Below, piece by piece: positions 7,745 to 17,025 of a stretch of 64,000 nucleotides of DNA; position 1 is the first letter of the stretch; each line of letters starts with the position of its first letter. The notes below the pieces were generated by a model. It saw nothing but the letters and a program-made list of their open reading frames with translations. It searched no databases and was not told where the DNA came from. Both the position numbers and the translations under genes were made by a program. The DNA comes from Bacteroidaceae bacterium (lineage in GTDB: Bacteria; Bacteroidota; Bacteroidia; Bacteroidales; Bacteroidaceae), in NCBI GenBank assembly GCA_017524545.1, contig JAFXVN010000016.1:26471-90470 (forward strand), written 5' to 3'.

Positions 7745-8593
7745 ATGAAGAAACTATTTATTTTCGTTGCCTGCGCCCTCTGTTTGGGTGCCTGCAACAC
7801 GACAGGAAATCAGGAAGCAGCACAGCAGGAACGCGACTCGCTGCAACGCATCATCAACGAGAAAGATATGGAACTGGATGACATCATGGGCACCTTCAAC
7901 GAGGTGCAGGAGGGCATCCGCCGCATCAACGAGGCCGAGGGGCGCGTGACGATAGCCGACGGCAATCCCGAGAGTGCCAGCAGCCGCGAGGTGATTCGCG
8001 AGAACATGGCATTCATCCAGCAAGCCATGCAGCAGAACCGCGAGATGATTGCCCAGCTGCAAGAAAAGCTCAAGAACAGCAGCATCAAGGGCACCAAGAT
8101 GCAGAAGACCATCGAGAACCTGCAAAGGCAGATTGACACCCAAAACGCCCGCATTCAGGAGCTTGAGGCAAGTCTGGCAGAAAAGGACGCCCTCATCGAG
8201 GCACAGGGCGATGCCATCGCTGGACTGAGCAACGACGTGGCTGCACTCACCGAGGAGAACAAGGCAAAGACAGAAAAAGTGCAGCAGCAGGACAAGGAAC
8301 TGAACAGCGCATGGTTCGTCTTCGGCACCAAGAACGAGCTGAAGGAACAGAAGATTCTGACCAAGGGCGACGTCCTCAAGAGCGGCGACTTCAACAAGGA
8401 CTACTTCACGAAGATTGACATCCGCTACGACAAAGACCTCAAGTTCTACAGCAAAAGCGCCGAACTGCTCTCCACACATCCGGCCGGTTCCTTCCAGCTG
8501 ACAAAGGACAAGCAGGGACAGTATGAACTCCACATCACCGACCCCCAGAAGTTCTGGAGCGTCAGCAAATACCTCGTCGTGCTGGTTAAATGA
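7745..8593 (+). CDS. coiled-coil lipoprotein of unknown function
   Basis: 282 aa. MKKLFIFVACALCLGACNTTG is a lipoprotein signal with lipobox LGAC (Cys17). Residues 25-190 are almost continuous coiled coil, rich in E, Q, K and leucine heptads. The C-terminal 90 residues (from about SAWFVFGTKNEL) look like a small beta domain: KILTKGDVLKSGDF, then FYSKSAELLSTHPAGSF. This architecture is common in Bacteroidetes surface lipoproteins. The stop overlaps the hflX start (ATGA), so the two are co-translated. Confidence 0.75.
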   Translation: MKKLFIFVACALCLGACNTTGNQEAAQQERDSLQRIINEKDMELDDIMGTFNEVQEGIRRINEAEGRVTIADGNPESASSREVIRENMAFIQQAMQQNREMIAQLQEKLKNSSIKGTKMQKTIENLQRQIDTQNARIQELEASLAEKDALIEAQGDAIAGLSNDVAALTEENKAKTEKVQQQDKELNSAWFVFGTKNELKEQKILTKGDVLKSGDFNKDYFTKIDIRYDKDLKFYSKSAELLSTHPAGSFQLTKDKQGQYELHITDPQKFWSVSKYLVVLVK

Positions 8594-9912
8594 AGACATC
8601 CCGAAGCAAGCATTACAACTCCTCGCGCTCGTCGCTGCCCTTCGAGGACGGCATGACGAGCGTCAAGTACCACAATGTGGTCGATGACAGCCCAGAGACT
8701 GCCGTGCTGGTCGGCCTCATCACACCCAATCAGGACGAACGCAAGACAACAGAATACCTCGACGAACTGGAGTTCCTTGCCGAGACAGCAGGAGCAAAGA
8801 CGGTGCGCCGCTTCACCCAACGCCTGAACGGGCCGAACAGCGTCACCTACCTCGGCATAGGCAAGTTGCAGGAGATACGCGCCTACATCCAGGCAGAAGA
8901 GGATGCGGAGCGCGAGATTTCAATGGTCATCTTCGACGACGAGCTCTCCGCCAAGCAGCTCCGCAACATCGAGAATGAGCTGAAGGTCAAGATTCTGGAC
9001 CGCACGACACTCATCCTCGACATCTTCGCCATGCGCGCCCAGACGGCGAATGCCAAGACACAGGTCGAGCTGGCACAGTACCGCTACATGCTCCCCCGCC
9101 TGCAACGCCTCTGGACTCACCTCGAGCGTCAGGGCGGCGGCTCCGGCAGCGGCGGCGGCAAAGGCTCGGTGGGACTGAGAGGCCCCGGCGAGACGCAGCT
9201 CGAAATGGACCGCCGCATCATCCTGAATCGCATGAGCCTGCTCAAACAGCGGCTCGCGGAAATAGACAAGCAGAAGACAACGCAGCGCGGCAACCGAGGC
9301 CGCATGATTCGCGTGGCACTTGTGGGCTACACCAACGTGGGTAAGAGCACGCTGATGAACCTCCTCTCCAAGAGCGAGGTGTTTGCCGAGAACAAGCTCT
9401 TCGCCACCCTCGATACGACCGTCCGCAAGGTCATCGTGGACAACCTGCCCTTCCTGCTCAGCGACACCGTTGGCTTCATCCGCAAGCTGCCCACCGACCT
9501 CGTCGATTCCTTCAAGAGCACGCTCGACGAGGTGCGCGAGGCAGACCTCCTGCTCCACATCGTTGACATCAGCCATCCCGACTTCGAGGACCAGATAAAG
9601 GTGGTCGATAAGACACTTGCCGACCTCGGATGCAGCGAGAAGCCACAGATGATTGTCTTCAACAAGATAGATGCCTACACATGGGAGGAGAAGGATGCCG
9701 ACGACCTGACACCTGCCACCGCCCGCAACGTCTCGCTCGACGAACTCATCCACACTTGGATGTCGCGCCTCGGCGGTCAGTGCCTCTTCATCTCCGCACA
9801 GGAGCGGACGAACCTCGAAACCCTGAAACAAGTGCTATATAATAAGGTTAGGGAACTGCACGTGCAGAAGTACCCCTACAACGACTTCCTCTTCCAGCAC
9901 TATGAAGAATAA
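8590..9912 (+). CDS. hflX: ribosome-associated GTPase HflX
   Basis: 440 aa. The N-terminal HflX domain includes VTYLGIGKLQEI and the segment ending GPGETQLEMDRR, with a glycine-rich linker (GGGSGSGGGKGS, about 180) before it. The G domain has GYTNVGKST (G1, about 245), DTVGFI (G3) and NKID (G4). HflX binds and splits 70S ribosomes under stress. The ATG overlaps the preceding lipoprotein stop. The last codons overlap the start of the next ORF at 9902. Confidence 0.95.
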   Translation: MKTSRSKHYNSSRSSLPFEDGMTSVKYHNVVDDSPETAVLVGLITPNQDERKTTEYLDELEFLAETAGAKTVRRFTQRLNGPNSVTYLGIGKLQEIRAYIQAEEDAEREISMVIFDDELSAKQLRNIENELKVKILDRTTLILDIFAMRAQTANAKTQVELAQYRYMLPRLQRLWTHLERQGGGSGSGGGKGSVGLRGPGETQLEMDRRIILNRMSLLKQRLAEIDKQKTTQRGNRGRMIRVALVGYTNVGKSTLMNLLSKSEVFAENKLFATLDTTVRKVIVDNLPFLLSDTVGFIRKLPTDLVDSFKSTLDEVREADLLLHIVDISHPDFEDQIKVVDKTLADLGCSEKPQMIVFNKIDAYTWEEKDADDLTPATARNVSLDELIHTWMSRLGGQCLFISAQERTNLETLKQVLYNKVRELHVQKYPYNDFLFQHYEE

Positions 9913-10444
9913 AGACAAAAGCCAAGACCCCTCTAAATCTCCCCTTAAAGGGGAGACTTTATACCCATCATTATTCTCCCCCTTTAAGGGGGAGTTAGAG
10001 AGGGTCTTTTACCTTTCCCTTTTGTTTTGCCTGCTCTTTGTGGCGGGCATTCATGCCACGGTGGCAGAGAAGATCTATACGGAAGCCGACGATGGCGTGA
10101 AGCCGGACAAGGAGGTGTGGGGAAAGCTGGAACAGCGGCTCTATGCCAGCTGGGCTTCCCGCGATGTCCACTATGTCAAAAGGGCTGTGCCTCAACTGCG
10201 TGTGAAGACCGACACCATCGTCTATGCCTTCTCCATCCGCGTGCCCAAGACAGCAACGCCCGGCCTCTCGCGCCTGCGCACCTGCTTCGCTGACGCATGG
10301 AGGGACGCTCCGGAACCCTGCGGCGAACTGCCAATAGGCTTTGCAATGGACATTCCCATGCAAATCGCAGAGGACGAAACACCTGTGGAAGCCGTCAAGC
10401 CCGACGGAAGTCGATTGCAGTTCAAATTCACGCCAAAACACTGA
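9902..10444 (+). CDS. short exported protein, perhaps a shortened DUF4091-type protein
   Basis: 180 aa. The only upstream ATG (9902) overlaps the end of hflX. Residues 8-36 are encoded by an inverted REP-like pair, and a signal-like helix YLSLLFCLLFVAGIHATVA follows at about 38-56, so the REPs sit before the signal sequence. The segment EVWGKLEQRLYASWASRDVHY resembles the start of DUF4091 glycoside-hydrolase-like proteins. The part from VPKTATPGLSRLR onward looks like the end of a different beta-sandwich domain. The protein may be an internal-deletion product; this is inference from family memory. Confidence 0.5.
   Translation: MKNKDKSQDPSKSPLKGETLYPSLFSPFKGELERVFYLSLLFCLLFVAGIHATVAEKIYTEADDGVKPDKEVWGKLEQRLYASWASRDVHYVKRAVPQLRVKTDTIVYAFSIRVPKTATPGLSRLRTCFADAWRDAPEPCGELPIGFAMDIPMQIAEDETPVEAVKPDGSRLQFKFTPKH
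9926..10006. repeat. inverted pair of REP-like elements inside the 9902-10444 ORF
   Basis: 9926-9957 (GACCCCTCTAAATCTCCCC, then TTAAAGGGGAG) and 9974-10006 are reverse complements with small differences. Both are translated in frame near the N-terminus. Confidence 0.8.
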
Positions 10445-10447
10445 ACA

Positions 10448-11671
10448 ATGACACGACAATCCTATCCCGACGAGGAACAGAGGAAACGACGGCCAGTCGA
10501 TTCCACGCGGCACCACCGTGAGAACGGATGGGACTACCGAGGCCGTGCCATCTACCATTTCACCCTGCCAGTGGAGGAACGGTATCCGCTGTTTGGTGTT
10601 TTAGAGGGTGAGAGCGCAGAAGAGGCTTTCATCAGGCTCAATCCCTTTGGTCGCCAAGTGTATCGGATGCTATGCGGGCTGGCGCAATTTTATGAAGGGA
10701 AGGGGTTCGCCCTGAAGGTGCTGGCACAGAAGGTGATGCCCGACCATATCCATTTGGTGATTCAGGTGCTCGAGCCGCTGCCGCAAAGCATCGGGGCAGT
10801 GGTTCGTGGCTTCAAGAGCGCCTGCACCAAGATTTACAAGCAGGACTATTTTTGCAGCGGCGAAAACGCCGATGGAATGCAGGGAGAGACTTCCGATGGA
10901 AACGCCGCTGGAGTGCACGAAAGAGCCTCTGATGAAAACACCAGGATGCACGGAGGCCAGGAGAAGGCCCTCGTGCATTTTGCCCGCATTTTTGCGGGCA
11001 GGGGCAGCATCTGGCAGCAGGATCCTGCCTATTACCATGAGCGCATCCTTCATGCACCTGGCCAGTTGCGCCGGATGATTGACTATGTGAAAGACAACCC
11101 TCGCCGCCTTTGGCTCAAGGCCCATAACCCTGAACTCTTCCGGCTGCACAGGCGCACGGAAGCCTGCGGCCTGTCCTTCACCTCAATGGGCAACCATTTC
11201 CTCCTTGACTGGCCGGACCGACAGACGGTGGAAATGTCGCGCAGAGCCACCGACGAGCAGGTGGAGGAACGGATGCGGACGGCACTGGCAGCGGCTCACA
11301 ACGGGGCTGTCACCTACACGGCTGCCATCAGCAAGGGCGAGAAGCTCATTGCCCGTGCTGTGCGGGAGCAAGGCTACCCGCTGGTCGTTCTTCTCAACGA
11401 CGGGTTCCCCAAGGAAGGGTCGCCCCACGCTCGTTACTACAAGCCCGGAGGCCTTTATTTCGAGGCATGTTCGAGGGGGCAGCTGTTACTGCTGGAACCC
11501 ACCGAGCAGGCTTTCCTCGAGGCCGGCATCCAATCTGCCGTCGAAGAGACTTTGCGCAGCAAGGCTGAAAGCCGCCATTACAGATATGCGCCTATCCCGG
11601 TAACTGCCCAGCGTTATCGCTTTGTGGCGCTCAATGAAATAGCCAAGCGGTTATCCCAAACGCAAGAATAA
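10448..11671 (+). CDS. REP-associated tyrosine transposase (RAYT) with extra C-terminal domain
   Basis: 407 aa. The N-terminal Y1 transposase domain has the HUH motif as PDHIHLVIQ (His100, His102) and the expected tyrosine in [10 protein letters not shown] (Tyr195/196), followed by [12 protein letters not shown], a common stretch in this family. A low-complexity insert (about 137-170) separates the two motifs. The C-terminal 200 residues, with [23 protein letters not shown], are not part of the core transposase and I do not recognise them. RAYTs mobilise REP palindromes, and about 18 REP-like elements surround it. The gene is a lone copy without IS ends, so it is probably a domesticated single-copy RAYT. 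The hairpin TGCCCGCA/TGCGGGCA lies inside the gene at 10980-10999. Confidence 0.8.
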   Translation: MTRQSYPDEEQRKRRPVDSTRHHRENGWDYRGRAIYHFTLPVEERYPLFGVLEGESAEEAFIRLNPFGRQVYRMLCGLAQFYEGKGFALKVLAQKVMPDHIHLVIQVLEPLPQSIGAVVRGFKSACTKIYKQDYFCSGENADGMQGETSDGNAAGVHERASDENTRMHGGQEKALVHFARIFAGRGSIWQQDPAYYHERILHAPGQLRRMIDYVKDNPRRLWLKAHNPELFRLHRRTEACGLSFTSMGNHFLLDWPDRQTVEMSRRATDEQVEERMRTALAAAHNGAVTYTAAISKGEKLIARAVREQGYPLVVLLNDGFPKEGSPHARYYKPGGLYFEACSRGQLLLLEPTEQAFLEAGIQSAVEETLRSKAESRHYRYAPIPVTAQRYRFVALNEIAKRLSQTQE

Positions 11672-11697
11672 CAATACTAACATATAAACTGAATACA

Positions 11698-13341
11698 ATG
11701 GCTGAATTTAAGTATGCCCCAATGTTCCAGATGGGCGAGGACAAGACAGAGTATCGCCTCCTGACGAAGGAGGGAGTAAGTGTAAGCGAATTTGAGGGTC
11801 ACAAGATTCTGAAGGTCAGCAAGGAGGCGCTGACCCTGCTGGCACAGCAGTGCTTCCACGACGTGGAGTTCATGCTGCGCCGCGAGCACAACCTGCAGGT
11901 TGCCAAGGTGCTGACCGACCCCGAGGCCAGCGAGAACGACAAGTATGTCGCCCTCCAGTTCCTGCGCAATGCCGACGTGGCTGCTAAGGGCGTGTTGCCT
12001 TTCTGCCAGGACACCGGCACTGCCATCATTCACGGCGAGAAGGGCCAGCAGGTCTGGACAGGCTTCGAGGACGAAGAAGCTCTGAGCCGGGGCGTCTTCA
12101 ACACCTTCACGCAGGACAACCTCCGCTACTCGCAGAACGCGCCGCTGAACATGTACGACGAGGTGAACACGAAGTGCAACCTGCCTGCCCAGATTGACAT
12201 CGAGGCAGTGGAGGGTGCTGAGTATCGCTTCGTTTGTGTAGCCAAGGGCGGCGGCTCTGCCAACAAGACCTACTTCTACCCCATGACCAAGGCACTCATC
12301 CAGAACGAGAAAACCCTGCTGCCCTGGCTGGTAGAGGAGATGAAGCATCTGGGCACAGCGGCTTGTCCGCCCTATCACATCTGCTTCGTGATTGGTGGCA
12401 CCAGCGCCGAGAAGAACCTGCTGACCGTGAAGCTGGGCAGCATCAAGTACTACGACAGCCTGCCCACGACGGGCGACGAGACAGGCCGCGCCTTCCGCGA
12501 CATCGACCTCGAGGAGAAGCTCTTGAAGGAGGCACAGAAGATAGGCCTCGGCGCTCAGTTCGGCGGCAAGTACCTGGCTCACGACATCCGCGTGATTCGT
12601 CTGCCGCGTCACGGTGCGTCGCTGCCCGTCGGCATGGGCGTAAGCTGCTCTGCCGACCGCAACATCAAGGCCAAAATCAACGAGGATGGCATCTGGATTG
12701 AGAAGATGGACAGCAACCCCTCGGAGCTGATTCCCGAGGAGCTGCGCAATCCGGGCGAGGGTCCAAAGGGCATTGAGATTGACCTGAACAAAGGCATTGA
12801 TGCTGTTCGTGCCGAGCTGACCAAGTATCCTGTCAGCACCCGCGTGAACCTGAAGGGCACCATCATTGTGGCTCGCGACATTGCCCACGCCAAGCTGAAA
12901 GCCCGCCTCGATGCCGGCGAGGGAATGCCCCAGTACTTCAAGGACTATCCTGTGCTCTATGCAGGTCCTGCCAAGACACCCGAAGGCTATCCCTGTGGCT
13001 CGATGGGTCCCACGACAGCCAACCGCATGGACCCATACGTTGATGAGTTCCAGGCCAATGGTGCATCGCTGGTGATGATAGCCAAGGGCAACCGCACACA
13101 GCAAGTGACCGATGCCTGCAAGAAGCATGGCGGCTTCTATCTGGGCACCATCGGCGGCGTGGCTGCCGTACTGAGCCAGAGCAGCATCAAGAGCATCGAG
13201 TGCGTGGAATATCCCGAACTCGGCATGGAAGCCATCTGGAAGATTGACGTGGAGGACTTCCCGGCCTTCATCCTCGTCGACGACAAGGGCAACGACTTCT
13301 TCAAGCAGCTCAAGCCCTGGTGCGTGGGATGCAAAGGCTGA
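11698..13341 (+). CDS. class I fumarate hydratase
   Basis: 547 aa, the fused alpha/beta form (FumA/FumB type). [11 protein letters not shown] (about 100-110) and [14 protein letters not shown] (about 315) carry cysteines expected to bind the [4Fe-4S] cluster, and the C-terminal half has [16 protein letters not shown] (about 440). It interconverts fumarate and malate, in these anaerobes mostly toward fumarate for respiration to succinate. It is monocistronic by appearance: 26 bp after the RAYT gene and 49 bp before the TlpA-like gene. Confidence 0.95.
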   Translation: MAEFKYAPMFQMGEDKTEYRLLTKEGVSVSEFEGHKILKVSKEALTLLAQQCFHDVEFMLRREHNLQVAKVLTDPEASENDKYVALQFLRNADVAAKGVLPFCQDTGTAIIHGEKGQQVWTGFEDEEALSRGVFNTFTQDNLRYSQNAPLNMYDEVNTKCNLPAQIDIEAVEGAEYRFVCVAKGGGSANKTYFYPMTKALIQNEKTLLPWLVEEMKHLGTAACPPYHICFVIGGTSAEKNLLTVKLGSIKYYDSLPTTGDETGRAFRDIDLEEKLLKEAQKIGLGAQFGGKYLAHDIRVIRLPRHGASLPVGMGVSCSADRNIKAKINEDGIWIEKMDSNPSELIPEELRNPGEGPKGIEIDLNKGIDAVRAELTKYPVSTRVNLKGTIIVARDIAHAKLKARLDAGEGMPQYFKDYPVLYAGPAKTPEGYPCGSMGPTTANRMDPYVDEFQANGASLVMIAKGNRTQQVTDACKKHGGFYLGTIGGVAAVLSQSSIKSIECVEYPELGMEAIWKIDVEDFPAFILVDDKGNDFFKQLKPWCVGCKG

Positions 13342-13390
13342 AAGGGTGAAAAGGAGAAAAAGTGAAAAGTTAAAAATTATAGTTAAGATT

Positions 13391-13882
13391 ATGGTAAAGC
13401 ACATTATTCTTACCTTGGCACTGGCCTTCGTCTTCTCTTTGAACAAGGCTCAGGCTCAGTTGCCAGCTGTCACCTTGAAGACGATAAACGGCGACGAGGT
13501 GCGTACAGACACACTGTCAAATGGTGGCAAGCCGTTCATCATAGACTTCTTTGCCACTTGGTGCAAACCCTGCAACCGCGAACTGGATGCCATCTGCGAA
13601 GTCTATGACGAGTGGAAGGAAGAGACAGGCGTGAAGATTATTGCCATCAGCATCGACCAGGCTCAAAACATCAACAAGGTGAAGCCGTTGGTGAGCAATC
13701 ACGGCTGGGAGTATGAAGTCCTGCTCGACCCGAACAGCGACTTCAAGCGTGCCTTGGGCTGCCAGATGATACCCTACACGATTATCGTGGATGGGAAGGG
13801 AGAAATCGTCTATAAGCACAACGGCTATACCGACGGTGCCGAGACGGAACTGATAGAGAAGGTTCGAGAACTGCTGAAGTGA
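13391..13882 (+). CDS. TlpA-like periplasmic thioredoxin
   Basis: 163 aa from the ATG at 13391, which gives a proper signal peptide (VKHIILTLALAFVFSLNKAQAQ). The thioredoxin fold has ATWCKPCNREL (CxxC at about 58-61) and the cis-proline region MIPYTIIVDG. It is expected to reduce disulfides or move electrons in the periplasm. The stop overlaps the next start (TGATG). It opens an operon with two Omp28-like CxxC proteins, so a shared role in extracytoplasmic thiol chemistry is likely (inference). Confidence 0.85.
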   Translation: MVKHIILTLALAFVFSLNKAQAQLPAVTLKTINGDEVRTDTLSNGGKPFIIDFFATWCKPCNRELDAICEVYDEWKEETGVKIIAISIDQAQNINKVKPLVSNHGWEYEVLLDPNSDFKRALGCQMIPYTIIVDGKGEIVYKHNGYTDGAETELIEKVRELLK

Positions 13883-15531
13883 TGAAAAGAACTCTGACTT
13901 ATCTGCTTGCCTGCCTCTGCGTTTTTGGCGCCAAGGCGTGGGAGAGGAAGGGCGTCACCTTCTCCGGCAGCATACAGAGCGACATGCTTGTCCCCCGCCG
14001 CGACAGCGGTACAGGAGCCGAGAAGACGGGCAGCTTCCTCACCAACACCTACGCCGACCTGCTGATACAAAGCCAGTACATCGACGCCGGTGCGCGTCTG
14101 GAGTTCCTGTCATATCCCTTGCCCGGCTTCGAAAAAGATTTCGAGGGATGGGGTGTGCCTCATTTCTGGATGAAGGGGAACATCGGGAAGGCAGAACTGA
14201 CCGTCGGCACGTTCTATGAGCAGTTCGGCTCCGGCTTCATCCTTCGCACCTACGAAGAACGCGCCCTGGGCATCGACAATGCGCTGCTTGGAGGTCGCGT
14301 TGTGGTGAAGCCCGTCAAGGGCGTGACCCTGAAGGCACTCTCCGGCGTCCAGCGGCGCTACTGGGAATGGAACGAGGCACTCATCAGCGGAGCCGATGCT
14401 GAAATCGGTTTCGATGAGTTCTTCCCCGCATTGCAGAAGAACGGCACGGACATCACGCTTGGAGGCTCGTGGGTGAACAAGTATGAGAAGAGCGACGAGA
14501 AGGTCTATCTGTCCCCCACCTACCGCCTGCGTCTCCCCAAGTTTGTCAATGCGTGGGACGTGCGGGCAAGCTTCGGTCGCGGCCCCTGGAATGTGATGGG
14601 CGAATATGCACAGAAGAGCGACGACCCCTCGTTTGCCAACGGGTACATCTACAGAAAAGGCTCTGCGGCCATGCTTTCCGGTTCATATTCCGGGAAAGGA
14701 CTGAGCGTGCTGCTACAAGCAAAGCGCTCCGAAAACATGTCGTTCAAGAGTACCAGCGACGTATCCAAAGCCATCGGCATCTCTTCTGCCATCAACCATT
14801 TGCCAGCCTTCACACAAGACCAGACATACGCCCTTGCCGCCATCTATCCATACGCCACACAATTGGCAGACGGCGAGTGGGCTTATCAGGCTGAGGTGGG
14901 TTATAACTTCAAGCGCAAAACGCCCTTGGGAGGCCGTTATGGGATGAACGTGAAGGCCAACCTATCGTACGTCCGTGCCATCGACAGGCAGTTCTATGAC
15001 GGGGACGACCTTGTGCAACAGACCAACGGTTACACCTCGAAGTTCTTCAAGTGGGGCGATGACACCTATTACAGGAGCATCGACATCACCCTGTCACGCA
15101 AGCTCTCGAAGGCGTTCAAGCTTAATCTGATGTATGTGAACCAGCGTTACAACCAGTCGGTCGTTGAAGGACACGGCGGCATCGTCCACACCAACATCTT
15201 CATTGCCGACGGCAAGTACCAGTTCTCGCCAAAGGTGACTCTGCGTGGCGAGCTGCAATACCTCAGAACCAAGGAAGACCAGGGCGACTGGGCATACGGG
15301 CTGCTGGAGCTCTCTCTGGTGCCGCACTGGATGATTACCGTCAGCGACATGTGGAACTGCGGTGAGACCAAGCTGCACTACTATCAGGGGCTTGTCACCT
15401 ATAACGTCGGACAGCACCGCATACAGGCTGGTTATGGAAGGACACGTGCCGGCCTCAACTGCTCGGGCGGTGTGTGCCGCATGGTACCTGCCTATACGGG
15501 ATGGACGCTTTCGTATAACTTTAACTTCTGA
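13882..15531 (+). CDS. DUF6029-like outer-membrane beta-barrel protein
   Basis: 549 aa from ATG 13882; the GTG at 13879 is less likely. The signal peptide is MKRTLTYLLACLCVFGAKA. The rest is rich in alternating aromatic beta strands (for example GAYRLEF-like stretches, SGSYSGKGLSVLLQAKR, FKLNLMYVNQRYN) and ends in a terminal aromatic (YNFNF), as outer-membrane barrels do. The pattern fits the Bacteroidetes DUF6029 family. It is translationally coupled to the TlpA-like gene and followed 6 bp later by an Omp28-like lipoprotein, suggesting an outer-membrane complex. Confidence 0.75.
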   Translation: MKRTLTYLLACLCVFGAKAWERKGVTFSGSIQSDMLVPRRDSGTGAEKTGSFLTNTYADLLIQSQYIDAGARLEFLSYPLPGFEKDFEGWGVPHFWMKGNIGKAELTVGTFYEQFGSGFILRTYEERALGIDNALLGGRVVVKPVKGVTLKALSGVQRRYWEWNEALISGADAEIGFDEFFPALQKNGTDITLGGSWVNKYEKSDEKVYLSPTYRLRLPKFVNAWDVRASFGRGPWNVMGEYAQKSDDPSFANGYIYRKGSAAMLSGSYSGKGLSVLLQAKRSENMSFKSTSDVSKAIGISSAINHLPAFTQDQTYALAAIYPYATQLADGEWAYQAEVGYNFKRKTPLGGRYGMNVKANLSYVRAIDRQFYDGDDLVQQTNGYTSKFFKWGDDTYYRSIDITLSRKLSKAFKLNLMYVNQRYNQSVVEGHGGIVHTNIFIADGKYQFSPKVTLRGELQYLRTKEDQGDWAYGLLELSLVPHWMITVSDMWNCGETKLHYYQGLVTYNVGQHRIQAGYGRTRAGLNCSGGVCRMVPAYTGWTLSYNFNF

Positions 15532-15537
15532 CACAAG

Positions 15538-16368
15538 ATGTTGAAACAATATACATATTATATATTAGCCTTCGCCTGCCTGCTGTTGGCTGGCTGTGAC
15601 CGCATCGCAGAAGACGAACGCTTGATATACGAGCCAATTGTAATGGAGGATGACCAGGAAGACATTCCAGAAGAGGGAAAGCCCGAACAAACCAAGCGTG
15701 TCGTACTGCTTGAAGACTTCACTGGCCAAAGGTGTACGAACTGCCCCGAGGCGACAGACGTCATTGAACAGCTTCAGGAAGTCTGCGGCAGTGCTCTGGT
15801 TGCTGTAGGCATACACGGAGGCCCGCTGGCCTTTGCCGGCAATGCCAGAACCGTGGGGTTGAAGATTGATATTGGCGACGAATACTATACGCATTGGAAC
15901 CTTGAATACCAGCCTGTCGGACTGGTCAACAGACATGCCCCGCTCAGTTACTCAGAATGGATTGATGCCGTGAAAGAAGAACTGGCAAAGCCAGCGCCAT
16001 TGCGTCTGAAGGGGACTGCTGTCCTTGAAGGCAACGCCATCGCGATTAACATTGATGCCCAAGGCACCAACGGAACCGTTGACGGCAAGCTGCAGGTGTG
16101 GCTTTTGGAAGACGGCATCCAGGCACTTCAACTGATGCCCGACGGCACTGCCAACCAAGCGTACATCCACAACCATGTGCTTCGCACAGCCGTCAACGGC
16201 ACATGGGGAGAGGATTTCAGTATCAAGGAAGGAGAGACTGTGCAGCGGACGATGACTCTGAACCTGGAGCCGAAATGGAACCGGGAGCAGCTGAGCATCG
16301 TTGCCTTCGTCTATAACGACCAAGGCGTACAGCAAGCCGCAAAGACTAAGGTAGAGATTATTGAATAA
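15538..16368 (+). CDS. Omp28-like thioredoxin-fold lipoprotein
   Basis: 276 aa. The lipobox LLAGC puts the lipid on about Cys19. An acidic linker (EDDQEDIPEEGK) leads to a thioredoxin-like domain with VLLEDFTGQRCTNCPEA; the CTNC pair is the redox-type motif of Omp28-related proteins. The second half is a beta-rich domain. It lies directly after the DUF6029 barrel gene. A function in redox handling at the cell surface is inferred from the motif and operon. Confidence 0.8.
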   Translation: MLKQYTYYILAFACLLLAGCDRIAEDERLIYEPIVMEDDQEDIPEEGKPEQTKRVVLLEDFTGQRCTNCPEATDVIEQLQEVCGSALVAVGIHGGPLAFAGNARTVGLKIDIGDEYYTHWNLEYQPVGLVNRHAPLSYSEWIDAVKEELAKPAPLRLKGTAVLEGNAIAINIDAQGTNGTVDGKLQVWLLEDGIQALQLMPDGTANQAYIHNHVLRTAVNGTWGEDFSIKEGETVQRTMTLNLEPKWNREQLSIVAFVYNDQGVQQAAKTKVEIIE

Positions 16369-16381
16369 AAACAATTTGCGT

Positions 16382-16996
16382 ATGAAGAAACTATTTACAT
16401 TATGTGTTGGACTGCTGTCAGTCCTGCCCTTTTGGGCACAAAGCTTTGAGTTCCAATATGAGGGACAGAGCCTGAACGATGATGAGACCATCGTTATTGT
16501 CGCAGAAGAAGACCTGTTCGGAGATTTGTCTTGCGAGACCAACAGCATGTTTAATCCAAGCAACGGGCTGGTACTGAAACTGCTGAGAAGCGCAACAGCC
16601 AATGCCTCAGCCACCCTGCAAATCACGCACAACTCCCTGACTGCGGAGAGTATGCAATGGTGCATGGGAGGCGAATGCACGCCTTTGGGCAACCAGGCAT
16701 CACTCACCAAGCGATTCACCGTGGCAGGCAGCGAGACGGTGCAGTTCGACGCCACGAACATCAGTGGCGAGGGTTATCTTTTGGCAACGCTGAAGGTGAC
16801 TATTGGGCTGGAGACGCGCCAAGTGAACATTGTGTTTGTCAATGGCGATTATGATGGCATCCCGACACTCTCCCAAAAGGAAAGCGACGAGAAGGCTGTC
16901 TATGACCTTCACGGCAGGAAGATGCAAGGCAAGCCGTCGTCGGGCATGTATATCATCACAGACGGGAAGCGCGTTCGGAAAGTTGCAGTTAAATAA
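16382..16996 (+). CDS. secreted protein with Prevotella-type C-terminal tail
   Basis: 204 aa from the ATG at 16382, which starts a clean signal peptide (MKKLFTLCVGLLSVLPFWA). The central part is one beta-sandwich-like domain with a cysteine pair near CMGGEC. The C-terminus VYDLHGRKMQGKPSSGMYII, then a run of basic residues, matches the short tail seen on many secreted Prevotella proteins and is shared with the next gene (SLDGRKLQTPQKGINII). It sits between the two Omp28-like genes of the operon. Confidence 0.7.
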   Translation: MKKLFTLCVGLLSVLPFWAQSFEFQYEGQSLNDDETIVIVAEEDLFGDLSCETNSMFNPSNGLVLKLLRSATANASATLQITHNSLTAESMQWCMGGECTPLGNQASLTKRFTVAGSETVQFDATNISGEGYLLATLKVTIGLETRQVNIVFVNGDYDGIPTLSQKESDEKAVYDLHGRKMQGKPSSGMYIITDGKRVRKVAVK

Positions 16997-17025
16997 CATC
17001 TTATAACATAAACATTCGTAGCATT

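Noticed and set aside
11677-13446. Minus-strand open frame of 589 codons across the fumarase gene
   Set aside because: It is a shadow of the fumarase gene; the plus strand encodes a complete conserved enzyme with all motifs.
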